DNA of 64,000 bases from Agarophyton chilense (lineage: Eukaryota; Rhodophyta; Florideophyceae; Gracilariales; Gracilariaceae), in NCBI GenBank assembly GCA_030374765.1, contig JARGXX010000075.1, positions 1,674,001 to 1,738,000 of the forward strand. Reading direction: 5' to 3'. Below, in pieces: positions 53,001 to 64,000 of this stretch; the first letter of the stretch is position 1, and every line of letters begins with the position of its first letter. The notes below the pieces were generated by a model. The model was given only the letters and a program-made list of their open reading frames with translations. It had not been told where the DNA came from and made no database searches. Both the position numbers and the translations under genes were made by a program.

Positions 53001-53813
53001 ATCTTTCCTGGCCACAAAGAGAAGGGGACTTGCCCATTCAGATTTGTTTGGAGGCGCCGGCTTTAGGACTTGAGGTTTGGGCATCTTGTCCATTTGGTCT
53101 GCGACAATTTCCCTACCTTTAAGGCCGGTACGGTACGGGTGCTGGAACTGTGGTCCAGAATCATCCTGAAGGTCAATGCGGTGTGTAGTACAAGCGAACC
53201 TTATTGGACTTAGTGTTTTCGGAGACAGCCACACGATTGCAGTTCGCTTCTGGACCTGGGGCGGAACCAGTTATGGAGATAGAAGGGGTGCGGTATAATG
53301 CGATTTTCCTAAGGCCTGGATAAATAGCCTTAATGTATCGGTCGATAAAGAGGGTCCGTAGGATTTGCTCAGCACCCAAGTTAGGGCATGCAAGGAACCA
53401 CGTGCGGACTTTGAAATGTCCTGCCTGGAAGTAAAGTGGTACTATTCCTTTAATGTCCATTGTTCTACGTGATGCATCGGTAATCCTTTGGGTCTTCTTT
53501 GCCTGAACGAAATCTTTCCAACCCAGTGGGAGAAGTTTAAGATGGGCCAAATTGGGACCACTGCCTGTGTCCAATACACCTGTGATCACTCGAGAGTTGT
53601 TGGAACGAAGTCCTATGGGTACTCGAACTTTATAGTTCCCTTTCTTGAGGATACAGACGGGGTCGTTAATGTGTTGCTATTGTGGTTCATCCTGAGTGGT
53701 CCATTGTGGGTGATTCGTATTTGGAGGTGAGGAGCTCTTTGCCTCATGACCGTCCAATTGGTTGAGGCAGGGGGTTAAAGAAGGAGGATTTGCCTCGAGT
53801 GTTCCCTGTAGAA
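50082..53813 (-). pseudogene. pol: Element E Pol remnant
   Basis: Protease LDTGSGPNL is near 53570. The protease-RT spacer is partly deleted: VRL is joined directly to HRIDLQ, while element F retains about 70 further codons of the spacer before it ends. RT has FCVDYRKPNAV, KKAPATFKR and VYLNDVLIF, so the first catalytic Asp of YLDD is Asn. RNase H (LDTDASHVQVGCALL) and integrase (AMDILGVLP, LLTDNGSQF, NGQDERFN) are readable through several stops and frame changes. It ends in a short chromodomain, YVIERIISAGR...YGVRWFGYTPEEDT, at 50082. Confidence 0.85.
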
Positions 53814-55938
53814 GTTTTTCGATGGGGTTTCTGTTTCTTCCTGAGGATAAGCTTCTTCCACGGGGTCGTCCGTAGGATCTACAATGGCGTGGACCTGTGG
53901 GGCTTTGATCGGAGTATCCTTAAGCGTGGCTTGGCGTGAGCTTCCAGGGGTCCCTGAGGTTCGTTGCTGTGCCCTGTTATACATTCCTTTGGATCTCTGC
54001 GCCCGGTAATTCTCTTCCCTTAGGGCTAGGAAGATTTTACGTGCGTCCTCAGGCAGAAACCTCGTACTGTCACAAGGTTGGGTCACTGAAATGCAGAGGA
54101 AGCAAGCCCTTGGGGAGACAAAAAAAACGTCCTTGCGGGGCGGGAAGGGAGAATACTTTGGTGTGGGTGGTCTAGTGGTCGCTGTCGCTCCCTGGGAGGT
54201 AAATGATGGGGGCCCGGACGGAAGAGCACTAAAATTGATCGTTAGGACATCTCCCGATTCGGCGTAATAGAGTGAAGCCTCAATGTCCGACTCCACGGAG
54301 CTAACCAAATGGGCTTGGTTAGATTTACGCAATAGAGTTGCGTGTCCTTTGGTTATATCAGCGTTGCGCCTGGAGGTCCCGTAGGTTTTTTCATAACCCT
54401 TGGCGTAGGTAACAAGCCTTCGGAAGGAGTATTGCGGATATCCCGTGTGGTAATTGCGCACATTTGTCCGAATGGCAGGGAGCGATCCCGTGATGAAGTG
54501 GCGTTTAAGCTGTCCTTTGGAAAACATATTTCCACATCCGTAAGCCTTCTTCTATAGGTCCTTTGCAAGAGCCGATTCGTTCATCGTGGAGCTCTGCCGA
54601 AAGGATATTACTTCGTGGTGGGCATCCATTATAACGTCATCCGTGAAGTAAGTTTCCAAGAGATAATGAACAACATGAGGCCATGACTTCAGGATCTCAC
54701 GGTCTTAAGCATCCACGAGGTCAGTTGTGCCAGATATCTGTGAAACCACTCGGTCACGCACCTGTCCTGTGAGGATAAAGAGGAAGAATTACAAAGCGGC
54801 ACCCTCGCGGGCAACGTTCTGATCACAGGCCGTACGGAACAAACTGAGAAACCTAAGGACAGCAATGCGACCGGAACCCGTGAACTTCTCCGTAATGATT
54901 AGTTGCATCCGTTTGGCGCCTTTGGGGACTCTTCGATCCACCGAACCAGAATATTTCGGGAACATGTCGGCCGGCCGGTAGTTCCAGTATTCTAGAACCT
55001 TAAGCAAATGTTCGTTTGTGGTTTTCAGTGGTTTGAGACCTTGAACGGCAGCCTCATCCACTTCCGAGTCGGTCGTTTCGGTCGAATCCGATTCGGAATC
55101 ACTCGTGTCCGGATGGTCTCTTCTTTCACCTTCTGTTCTTCTTTCTTCTGCGGTTACTCCTTTTCTTTCCAGCGGAATAAGGACTTAATGAATCGATCTC
55201 CTTAGAAGATGTGATGGAGCTCTAAGGTCTCTGAATCTCATATTGTCTTTGGAAAGGGCAATGTGGCAATCTCTAGACGGAAAGCCTCCTTTCTGCTCAT
55301 AGATTGTCCTTCAATTGGATTTTTCTGATGGTTTTCTCGGCGATGGGTGGGTTATACCGCCACTTCTGGGGGTTCGGTAGGGGGTTGCCGTATGGAAGCC
55401 GGATAATTCACTTTTGGAGCGGTTCTAGGGACCGTATTGCCTGTCTGGCTGGTGACTGCTCCTTGGACGGCCTGAATGAGGGAGTCTAAGAATAGCTCAG
55501 ACCCCATGACCTTCGGGACGCTGGCATGAAGAGGTACTCCGTATGGTCAGTGATCGCCATAGCGAGTCGCATTTACAGAATAGAATCCATATGGACTGAG
55601 CAGAGCGCACGGAGACGGTGCCAGAGAAGATCGGCAAGCCCGGCCGGAATATGCTCTCTAATTCCTCCGGTCTTACAAGGTTCCCCTTGTGGTGTTCCTG
55701 GTCTAGAGGGGGCCCTGGTGATGCGTTCTCGTAAATGCGCTGCTACCGTGAGTTCTTGGCGAATCCTTTCAGGGTTCTCGAGTGGGGTCAGTACTCCTTA
55801 CGGCGGGCTTCTCGTGCTCCTGCGGTCGCTAACATTATCGATCTGTGATTCAGGCGACATCGTAGGCGTTTCAGTGTCAGCTGGTTCCGCCGTAGGATTC
55901 CTACGGTCTGGTTGGTTGGGTGTGTTTCCTACATCCAT
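53775..55938 (-). pseudogene. gag: Element E Gag remnant
   Basis: The start is probably ATG 55938-55936 (MDVGNTPNQ). The capsid-like core GLKPLKTTNEHLLKVLEYWNY is readable at 55061-54789, and a further open piece lies at 54527-53775. The zinc knuckle is degraded. Near the end, TCG AAA AAC TTC TAC carries the slippery heptamer GAAAAAC (53820-53814). The expected gag stop has become TAC, so gag reads on to 53775. Confidence 0.8.
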
Positions 55939-56041
55939 AATGGCAGTTGCTTCTGTACTTCTGGTTGGTTGGAGAATTGAACCAAAGGTTAGAATCCGGA
56001 TAATTCTTCGTTCCAGTGGTCCGTTCAATTATTTCTAAGGG

Positions 56042-56060
56042 AGTCAAAGTCAGGAGACCA
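56042..56060 (-). promoter_or_regulatory. Element E primer-binding site
   Basis: The minus strand reads TGGTCTCCTGACTTTGACT, three bases inside the LTR. It is a variant of the A/B site. Confidence 0.7.
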
Positions 56061-56063
56061 AAA

Positions 56064-56509
56064 TGTAACGAAATGACTGGTGGGTCAGCGTACTGGTCTC
56101 GGCCGGTGGTAGCGTGATAGAGCGGGTTCTATGGTTCGAATCCTTGACGGCAGCACTCCGAGAGTACTTGGTGCAATGAGCTGGCGTCTACTGCGTAGCC
56201 CTACAGGTTGGTGCTACATAAACGATGGCTTGAAGACCAATCGGTGGAACTAATGTACCAAAAAGGGTAATTTAGTATCGTAACGGTGCTTACCCTACTC
56301 TGAAGGAGAAGCGTCACTCGAGCCAAGTAAATAAAAATGGCGAGGCGCTGGGATCTCCCTGGCACTGTATTGCTAATCTATTACACTAATTAAAATAAAA
56401 TAATAATCTAAGTGAGCCTAGCTGAGGTCAGCCGGTCCACTTGTCGCCTGTAAGATACCTCAGGCCCCGGCAGCTTACGGAGCTCAACCATTATCGTTGC
56501 TCCTTCACA
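56064..56509 (-). repeat. Element E 5' LTR (446 bp)
   Basis: TGTAACGAAATG...CTTCACA on the plus strand. It is an inverted match to F's LTR at 57696-58148 and a direct match to the remnant at 46513-46723. Confidence 0.9.
56094..56152 (+). other. tRNA-like segment with B-box inside the element E LTR
   Basis: GGTTCGAATCC at 56133-56143 is an exact Pol III B-box, preceded by an A-box-like GGTAGCGTGATAGAGCGG at 56107. The spacing is too short for an anticodon arm, so this is not a functional tRNA. The same segment exists inverted in F's LTR (58069-58079 for the B-box). It runs opposite to the element's transcription. Confidence 0.4.
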
Positions 56510-57695
56510 ATCATCTCCAACAATTCTTCTAAATGACCACAGACCCAGCCTCTTTTGTCATACAAAGATCCATGTCCCGCTGTAAAAAGATGGTATTCTA
56601 GTAACCATAGCGCCCGGTTCGTTTCAGTACAGTTCATCAAAAGAAATCCTAGGAATGATAGACTTGGAAAACGCATAGAAAACGCATACCCCTTGACACA
56701 TCATGTGTGCAGATGCATGGAGTATTTCAGTTAGTCGCAACCAAAAACTTTCTGTCAAATCAGTATGCCCAGCCCGAGACAACACATGAAAGCCTACTGT
56801 GGGTAGGGGGCATGTCTTTGGAACAGTGTGAGCAATGTGTTATCCATTAGGACTGACTGCAAAAAAAGATTCCCCTCTCTCTCATAGCAACATACCTAGA
56901 GCAAGAGTGATATCTGTTACCTTGTTTGTTACCCATTTGAGCAGGTCTGAATCGTCTCTCTTGCCCTGATATGCCCCATTATTTGTAGTCTCATTTCTAA
57001 AATCGTTGACATCGGGACACTCTGCCTGACCAATATCAAAAGTATGTACTACAAGAGGGTCGCATAAGCTGAGCAGGAAGGCCGTATTGTTTCTCGCATG
57101 AATGTGCCTCAGGATATTGTCCACAGGACTTTGTCATAAACCCTAATAAGAATTCAGTTCCGTTAGCCCCAATTCTATCGAGCGTTTCCTTACATAGAGG
57201 ATAAAAGCTTTGTTTCTATACATGATAGAACCCTGGAAACGGTACAACCAATTCCTAAACTCTAACATGCCCAGAATCAGAAGTGGCATGTCCCTGTCGT
57301 TGCTTTTCCAGGTAGGACTTTCTCCGAATCTTTGCCAATATCTTATAGGTTGGCTGATATCCAGATAAAACTACATACCGTGAAACATCTTCGTCTCCGG
57401 GACGTAGAAGCCTTTTGGTCACTCCCATCTTTTCGTAAATAGTCAGAATATCAGCTGCGCTCATATGGCTTACGTCGAAAAAACGATTTCCTGCTCGTAA
57501 AAAAACTAGATTCTCTGCATTCAGGCAACCATGTTGTTTGAAATAGGACAGAACCATAAACCTAAAACTGAGGCCGTTGTGTTTATAGAAAAAGATGTTG
57601 TTTTCGCGCCTGTACATAGATCTCGTTCATGATATGCCGATTATGTTTTCTCTGTGTTCATAAACCACACCATATACAAGGTATCCAAACCCAGA
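56510..57695. other. 1.2-kb spacer between head-to-head elements E and F
   Basis: This AT-richer unique sequence separates two inverted LTRs. It contains one reasonable open frame (57617-57255, -), listed separately. No repeats or RNA genes were seen. Confidence 0.5.
57255..57617 (-). CDS. Hypothetical ORF between E and F
   Basis: This open frame of 120 codons starts ATG 57617 (MYRRENNIFFYKH). Its amino-acid composition looks protein-like (for example FKQHGCLNAENLVFLRAGN and MSAADILTIYEKMGV), and the pattern faintly recalls a ubiquitin-like fold. I recognise no family with confidence. It may be an exon or remnant of a host gene disrupted by the flanking insertions. Confidence 0.25.
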   Translation of the reverse strand: MYRRENNIFFYKHNGLSFRFMVLSYFKQHGCLNAENLVFLRAGNRFFDVSHMSAADILTIYEKMGVTKRLLRPGDEDVSRYVVLSGYQPTYKILAKIRRKSYLEKQRQGHATSDSGHVRV

Positions 57696-58148
57696 TGTGA
57701 AGGAGCAATGATAACGGTTGAGCCCTGTAAGCTGCCGGGCACCGAAGGATCTTGCAGGTGACACGAGTACAGGTCGACCTCAAATGGACTCATGTAGCTT
57801 ATCAATTTATTTAAATCAGTGTAATAGATCATAGATCAACAGTATAGTGCCAGGGAGATCTCAGCGCCTCTCCAGTACTATGTACTTGGCTCTAGTGACG
57901 CTTTTCTGTTAGAGCTCGGTAGGAACCGTTACGATACTAAATAACCCCCTTTGTTACATTAGTTCCACCCTTTGGTATTCAAGCCATCGTTTCCGTCGCT
58001 CCAACCTGTAGGACTACGCAGTAAACGCCAGCCCATTGCACCAAGTACTCTGGGAGTGCCGCCGTCAAGGATTCGAACCTCAGGACCCGCTCTACCACGA
58101 TACTACCGGTCGAGACCCGTATGCTGACCCAAAGCTCATTGCGTAACA
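57696..58148 (+). repeat. Element F 5' LTR (453 bp)
   Basis: TGTGAAGGAGCAATGATAAC...GCGTAACA, the inverted counterpart of 56064-56509. Confidence 0.88.
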
Positions 58149-58151
58149 TTT

Positions 58152-58170
58152 TGGTCTCCCGAATTAGAAC
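58152..58170 (+). promoter_or_regulatory. Element F primer-binding site
   Basis: TGGTCTCCCGAATTAGAAC, three bases after the LTR. It has one change in the conserved 15-mer. Confidence 0.72.
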
Positions 58171-58272
58171 CCTTTTGAATAACTGAACGGACCACTGGAA
58201 CGATGATTAGTCTGGTTTCTAACCTTCGGTTTGATTCCCCAACAGACCAGAAGTACAGAAGCAACCGCCATT

Positions 58273-60444
58273 ATGGATGCAGGAAGCACACCCAACTGAC
58301 ATGACAATAGAAACCCTACAGCAGAACCAGCTGCAACTATAACGCCGGCGAGGTCGCCTGACCCTCAAATTGATACCTCTAGCGACCGCAGGAGCACAAG
58401 GAGCCAGCCGCCAGAAATACTGACCCCACTCCATAACCCTGAAAGGATTCGCCGAGAACCCACGGTAGCAGCGCGTTTACGAGAACGCCTCACCAGGGCT
58501 ACCTCTATGCCAGAAACACCACAAAGGTAACACCGTAAGACCAGAGGAATTAGAGAGAAAATTCCCGCCCGGGCTTGCAGACCTTCTCTGGCCCCGTCTC
58601 TGTGCGCTCTGCTCAGCCCATACGAATTCCGGTGTGGACATGCGACTCACTAAAGCGATCGCTGGCCATACGAATTACCTCTTTATGCAAAGCGTCCCGA
58701 AGGTCATGGGGTCTGAGCTATTCTTAGACTCCCTCATTCAGGCCATTCAAGGAACTGTCACCAGCCAGAAAGCCAATACGGTCCCTAGAACTGCTCCAAA
58801 AGTTAATTATCCGGCTTCCATATGGCAACCCCCTACCGAACCCCCAGAAGTGGCGGTATAACCCACCCATCCTACCGAACCCCCAGCATTGGCGATATTG
58901 CTTACCCCTCTCCGAGAAAACCATCAGGAAAATCCAATGGAAGGACAATCTAGGAGAAGAGAAGAGGCTCCGCGTTTAGAGATAGCCGCATTGCCCTTCC
59001 CAAAGGACAATATGAGGTACAGAGACCTCAGGGCTTCATCAGATCTTCTAGAGAGATCGATTCTTTAAGTCCTTTTTCCGCTGGAAAGAAAAGAAGTAAC
59101 TGCAGGAGAAAGAAAAACAGAAGGAGAAAAAAGAAACCATTCGAACACGAGTGATTCCGAATCGGATTTGACCGAAACGACCGACTCGGCAGTGGATGAG
59201 GCTGCCGTTCGAGGCCTCAAACCACTGAAAACCACAAACGAACATTTTGTCAAAGTTTTAAACTACCGGAATTACCGACCGGCCGACATGTCCCCGAAAT
59301 ATTCTGGTTCGGTGGCTCGAAGAGTCTCCAAATGTGCCAAAAGGATGCAACTGATCATTACGGACAAGTTCTCGGGTTCCGATCGCATTGCTGTCCTTAG
59401 GTTTCTCAGTTTGTTCCGTACGGCCTGTGATCAGAACGGTGCCCGCGAGGGCGACCCTTTGTAATTTTTCCTATTCTTCCTTACAGGAAAGGCGCGTGAC
59501 CGAGTGGTTTCAAAGATATCTGGCACAACTGACCTTGTGGCTGCTTAAGACCGTGAGACCCTCAGGTCGTACCCTAATGTTGTTCATTATCTCTTGGAAA
59601 CTTACCCCACGGATGACGTTATAATGGATGCCCACCAAGAAGTATTATCCTTTCGGCAGAGCTCCAACATGACCGAATTGGCTCTCGCCGACGACCTATG
59701 GGAAAAGGTTTAGGAATGTGGAAATGTTTTTTCCAAAGTACGGCTTAAACGCCACTTCATCATGGGATCGCTCCCTGCCATTCGGACCCATTTGCGCAAT
59801 TACAACACAGGAAATCCGCAATACTACTTCCGAAGGCTTGTTACCTACGCCGAGGGTTATGGAAAATTCTACAAGACCTCCAGGCGCAACGCTGATATAA
59901 CCAGAAGACACACAACTCTATTGCGTAAATCTAACCAAGCCCATTTGGTTAGCTCCGTGGAAGCGGACATGGAGGCTTCACTCCATTACGCCAAATCGGG
60001 ATATGTCCTAGCGGTCAATTTTAGTGCTGTTCCGTCCGGGCCTCTATCATATACCTCCCAAGGAACGACAGCGAGCACTGGACCACCCACACCAAAGTAT
60101 TCTCCCTTCCCGCCCCGCAAGGACGTTTTTTTGTCTCCCCAAGGGCTTGCTTCCTCTGCATTTCAGTGATACAGCCTTGTGACAGTACGATATTTCTGCC
60201 TGAGGACGCACGTAAAATCTTCCTAGCCCTAAGGGAAGAGAATTACCAAGCGCGGAGATCCGAAGGAATGTTTAACAGGGCAAAGCAACGAACCTCAGGG
60301 ACCCCTGGAAGCTCACGCCAAGCCACGCTTAAGGATACTCCGATCAAAGCCCCACAGGTCCACGCCATTGTAGATCCTACGGACGACCCCGTGGAAGAAC
60401 CTTATCCTCAAGAAGAAACAGAAAACCCATCGGAAAACTCCTAG
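58273..60444 (+). pseudogene. gag: Element F Gag remnant
   Basis: It starts at ATG 58273 (MDAGSTPN, matching E's MDVGNTPN) and is broken by several stops and frame changes. Open capsid pieces lie at 59168-59464 (GLKPLKTTNEHFVKVLNYRN) and 59762-60169, with a last piece to TAG 60442-60444. It ends GAA AAC TCC TAG, with the slippery heptamer GGAAAAC at 60432-60438. Confidence 0.78.
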
Positions 60445-61275
60445 AGGGACTACTGGAGGGAGATCCTTTCTTTTGAAGTGCTTGTCTCAACCAATTGGAC
60501 GGTCATGAGGCAAAGAGCTCCTCTCCTCCCAACATGAACCATGCGCAATGGACCACTTAGGATGAACCACAATTGAAACACAGTAACGACCACGTCTGTT
60601 TCCTCAGGAAAGAGAACTATAAAGTTCGAGTAACCGTAAAACTTCGTTCCAAAAACTCTCGAGTGATCACAGGTGTATTGGCCACAGGCACTGGTCCCAA
60701 TTTGGCCCATCCTAAACTACTCCCACTGGGTTGCAAAGATTTCGTTCAGGCAAATAAGACCCCAAGGATTACCGATGCATCACGTAGAATACTGGACATC
60801 GAAGGAATAGTACCACTTTACCTCCAGAGAGGACAATTCAAAGTCCGCAAGTGGTTCCTTGTATGCCCTAACTTGGGTGCTGAGCAAATCCTACGGACCT
60901 TCTTTATCGACCGATACATTAAGGCTATTTACCCAGGCCTTAGGAAAGTCGCATTATACCGCTCCCCTTCCATCTTCATAACTAGTTCCGCCCCAGGGCC
61001 AGAAGCGAAGTGCAAACGTGCGGCTGTCTCCGAAAAGACTAAGTCCGATCAAGTTCGCCTGTCAAAGGCCATAACGATACCCCCAATGACCCAAATCGCT
61101 CTATCGGTCCATTCCCAGTCCTGAGGTCTCGTAACGAATCAGAACCACCCTAAAACGGTTCTGAAGCACCTCACCTTGATGGCCAATGGAGTAATGGACA
61201 TCCACCCCAACAGGTCCTTTTTGGTCATATTCAGCAACTTCCGAGATAAACCAGTGCGGTTACCTAAAGGTACAC
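60439..61275 (+). pseudogene. pol: Element F Pol fragment (protease only)
   Basis: The piece 60573-61124 carries the protease domain, with the catalytic triplet changed (VLATGTGPNL instead of VLDTGSGPNL in E). After a stop the spacer continues (LMANGVMDIHPNRSFLVIF) to about 61275, where similarity to the other elements ends. Confidence 0.75.
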
Positions 61276-64000
61276 ATTCTGGGGTATCTGGGTTGGGCGT
61301 CTTGTGGGAAGCCTGTTCCGTCGGTGTGAAGGAGATCGTGCGCGCTATCTTGGAGGTGTAGGTGTTCGTCGCATTTCATCCATAAGGTGAGCTTCATCCA
61401 TCTCGACGTTGTAAGTGCGACCGCGCGGCTCACGCGGTCCCAGGAGGCCCAGAAGATGCACCGTGTTTCTGCGTAGGGTAACCATCGTCGATATAGGGTT
61501 GTGAGGCGGTTGGAAATTGTCCGTGTGTTGCGGAGTAGAAGCTTTGGTATTCTCCGTCGGCTTTGGCGGATGACAGTAACCATCGGCTTGAGACTGGATC
61601 GGGGTTTGTAACATGCCTATGCGAGATTCGAAGGCCCGGTTTCCGGATACTGATCGCATACGTGTAGCGATCGGCGCACTGTGATTGGTTGTGCATCTAT
61701 TCCGGCCAACTTCGGCGGTGGAAGTAGCCGCCAAGGGCTTCTTTGTCGGTTGGAATGTTCAGATGGCGACGCTCGTGGCGTCTTCGTTGCACCGCTCGCA
61801 AGACGATCGCGGCAAACCATGATCGAAAAGTAGATGAAGGAGTAGAATAGAGTCAGGAGAAATAACAAAATTACAAGTCGTGTTTCTAGAGAGCCAACAG
61901 CCGGGGGAAGGGCCCTGCGTTATCGGCGGGGAAAGAGGACCCTGTTTGGCTTGACTAGATTAAAATTTTGTGAACCAAGTTAGAAGGTGTAGCATAGGTG
62001 AGAGACCTGGGTCGTCAGTGAAATAATATTTTCCCAATCTTGCTCTACTTACTATGCGGGTGTGGGTGGATTTTCGGTTTTTTGTTGGGAATCTTTCTTT
62101 GGAGCCAAACTATATCGAGAGCCTTCTGGTTTTTTCTCGAACAAGTGGCCACAGCCAAGGATTTGTTTAGGAGGGGAGTTTGCCTAGAGCGGTACATTTT
62201 CTACAAGATAGCGAAAGTGTCCAAATGCCAGCTCAGTAAGAACAGAAATCTCCCGTGGCACAAAAAGGTAAAAGCTGGTTTGATTTCGATATTCAGTGTG
62301 AGTCGAAGACGCAAAAGCATGGCCTATCTATCCTTTCACATTTCGATTTTCTGAGCAAAAGAGGTGTCAGAACATTTACGACAGGTAGAACTGGCTTGTG
62401 GATGCCAAGCATTTATAGCGACGTTGCTTTTTGATCCTTCCTTGTCGGCTCTTCCGACCATTGTGTAGCAAAATGCGCAAAGTGTCGGATTGTTCACCAG
62501 CCAACAAGGAACGTGAGCTGGGTTCAGACCGTCGTGGGACAAGTTAGTTTTATCCTACCGATAAGTTGTTATCGCGACAGTAATTTAAAGCAGTACGAGA
62601 AGAACGCTAAATTCAGACCTCTGGCACATGCAGCTGCGGGAGCCCGCAACACTGCGACACTACCGTCTGAGCGATTAAAAAGGCTGAGAGAGTCTAAGCC
62701 TGGAACGGTCCTGCTCAACGATGAAATGTTTTGTTTCTGAACGAGTCGGCGTTGTCCGTATAATCCTCCCTGCGTGTCGAGTGGTGAGCCAAACCTGCGG
62801 GAATCGAAAACGATTTCCGCAGAAGCCAACAAGCGCACTGAACAGCGATACACATCCGAGGATGAATCCTCTGTGTAGTTAACAAGGACATTGTGGAATC
62901 CTACTGTTCAGAATATGCATATGAGTATTAGGTATTTTATTTGATGATTTTAGAAATAGATCTGTGCAAATGCGTGGGATTATGCCACGTAGCGAGCATA
63001 TACGTCTGAATCAACCTCTACTACCGCGTAGAATCAACAGATCATCGGGACACAGCCGCACAGCAGGCCGTAGATCCTGACGCATTTGTTGCGGTTTACC
63101 TTTGAGGCGACAGCTCAACAGCGGGCCGTACTTTGAAGACAGAACCTCGACCTTCCGCACCGAACCTTTACAGCTCAGTGCGCTACAGTAGCTGGGGTTC
63201 AACACTGCGGGGAGGATCAGCACCATACAAAAAATCCTTAATCTGTTTTTGCAGAAATAGAATATCCGGTAAATGACTGTAATGGGACCTGAGTTTGTAA
63301 GCGCTTGAGTAGACATTGTTATTAAGATTGGCTGACCATTTCCGTTGTTCTTTTTATCGATTTTCTTCTTTGATCTCAAGCTTTACTCTATAGAGAGGCA
63401 TGCGTACGTGTTCGCAACCTTGAAAAAAGTTTTTGTTCGGACTTGAGTTTATATTTCATGTACACCAAGAGGATCCAATAAAAGCAGGGCTTTTTGTAAA
63501 GGTACAGCGTATGGGTTGTGGGTGTACATGCCCTTCTGGGAGGCGTATGGGAGTAGTAATCCTACGTGTCATACGTGTACATATGGACTTAGCTCAATTT
63601 TTGCGTCGTGAGTGTGTGTTATGTGTGTGTGTGGTTTCTTTTTTCTCTTTCTCTCCCTCTTTTCTGTTTTTGCTTTACTTTATTGAAGGGGCCTCCTTTT
63701 CTAAGGCCACCTTGAGAGACTAGAAGGAACGATGGGGTACAGGTGAGAGAAGTGTTTCGCAATTTCAGTAAATTGCAATGGTGGACTCGAATTCTAGCCT
63801 AAGCACTGATTTTTAAAAGGCATTCTGCAAATATGTAGAGCATTTTCTGTGAACAGTGTGGGTTTTATTGATAATGGGACGGGTTTTGATGTTTCGTTTG
63901 CAGGAATGGTGACGTGTTTTAATATTTCAAAGAGCAAATCTTGAATAGAAGATCAAGTACTATATATAATTGACGAAACGTTTACCAGTGTACCAGATTT
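61276..64000. other. Right flank, no supported gene
   Basis: Several short open frames occur (longest about 120-130 codons, for example 61345-61734 on the minus strand without an ATG, and 63011-63379 minus). None has a recognisable motif or neighbour support. The last 1 kb is AT-rich. I see no LTR, tRNA or repeat. Confidence 0.5.

Larger units (their letters stand above)
46513..56509 (-). mobile_element. Element E: decayed Ty3/gypsy chromodomain element of a second subfamily
   Basis: This minus-strand element of about 10 kb has a full 5' LTR (56509-56064), primer-binding site (56060-56042), gag remnant (55938-53775), pol remnant (to 50082), a plus-strand coding region in the antisense-ORF position (47725-49689), a polypurine tract and a truncated 3' LTR (46723-46513). 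It shares primer site, gag core and domain order with A-D, but protein similarity is clearly lower. It is strongly damaged. Confidence 0.88.
57696..61275 (+). mobile_element. Element F: truncated relative of E, head-to-head with it
   Basis: The plus strand has a 5' LTR (57696-58148), primer-binding site (58152), gag remnant (58273-60444) and protease region, ending abruptly about 61275 in the protease-RT spacer. There is no RT, integrase or 3' LTR. It is closely similar to E over gag and protease. Confidence 0.85.

Noticed and set aside
56094..56152. Functional tRNA gene
   Set aside because: B-box is perfect but there is no anticodon arm, and the acceptor and D arms do not pair well. Kept only as a tRNA-like segment.
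61345..61734. 129-codon minus-strand frame right of element F
   Set aside because: No ATG at the front, no motif, and it overlaps other equally long frames. Not enough to call a gene.
62040..62354. 104-codon plus-strand frame with a hydrophobic start
   Set aside because: Could be a small membrane protein, but there is no homology, repeat or neighbour support in AT-rich sequence.
1..64000. CRISPR arrays, bacterial operons or prophage signals
   Set aside because: Tandem repeats here lack unique spacers of constant length. The genes and LTR elements are eukaryotic in type.

Overview
This window is nuclear DNA of a eukaryote, most likely a red macroalga (inference). It holds three host genes with no visible introns and a dense, nested pile of chromodomain-bearing Ty3/gypsy (Metaviridae-type) LTR retrotransposons. 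That mix of compact GC-rich genes and large LTR blocks fits florideophyte red algae such as Chondrus. The L-amino-acid-oxidase-like gene fits too. No taxon-specific marker is present, so species is not claimed.

Host part (1-7508): the 3' end of an imidazole glycerol phosphate synthase gene (cyclase/HisF half, 1-384, +); an unrecognised Ser/Gly/Arg-rich protein with internal tandem repeats and a C-terminal pair of hydrophobic segments (698-2713, +); and an FAD-dependent amine/L-amino-acid-oxidase-like gene (3926-5794, -). The stretch 5795-7508 is AT-rich and shows no gene.

Retrotransposon part (about 7509-61275), six elements named A-F. A (7982-16974, -) is nearly intact, is flanked by the 5-bp target duplication GTTGT, and sits inside the 5' LTR of the older, decayed element B (+; about 7509-7981 plus 16975-25032). 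C (25033-35157, -) lies against or inside the 3' part of B. D (35368-46512, +) follows, and its 3' LTR abuts a truncated LTR of E (46513-56509, -). F (57696 to about 61275, +) is a truncated relative of E in head-to-head orientation. All six share the same primer-binding site type (TGGTCTCCCGACTTA-like) and the same gag/pol layout. Gag ends in a slippery heptamer (GGGAAAA, GAAAAAC or GGAAAAC) at or within one codon of its stop, and pol lies in the -1 frame. Pol carries protease, RT, RNase H, integrase and, where complete, a C-terminal chromodomain.

The most unusual signal is an additional antisense reading frame (aORF) between pol and the 3' LTR in B, C and D. Its three copies are recognisably homologous and match no family I know. 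Element E carries a long, apparently unrelated or very diverged coding region in the same place and orientation. Element A lacks it. In B, C and D the convergent pol and aORF ends are separated by a purine-rich (on the pol strand), partly tandem-repeated spacer. Antisense ORFs at this position are known from plant Tat/Retand-type elements. A homologous, independently conserved one in this chromodomain lineage would be worth following up.

Right end (61276-64000): no gene, RNA or repeat that I can support.
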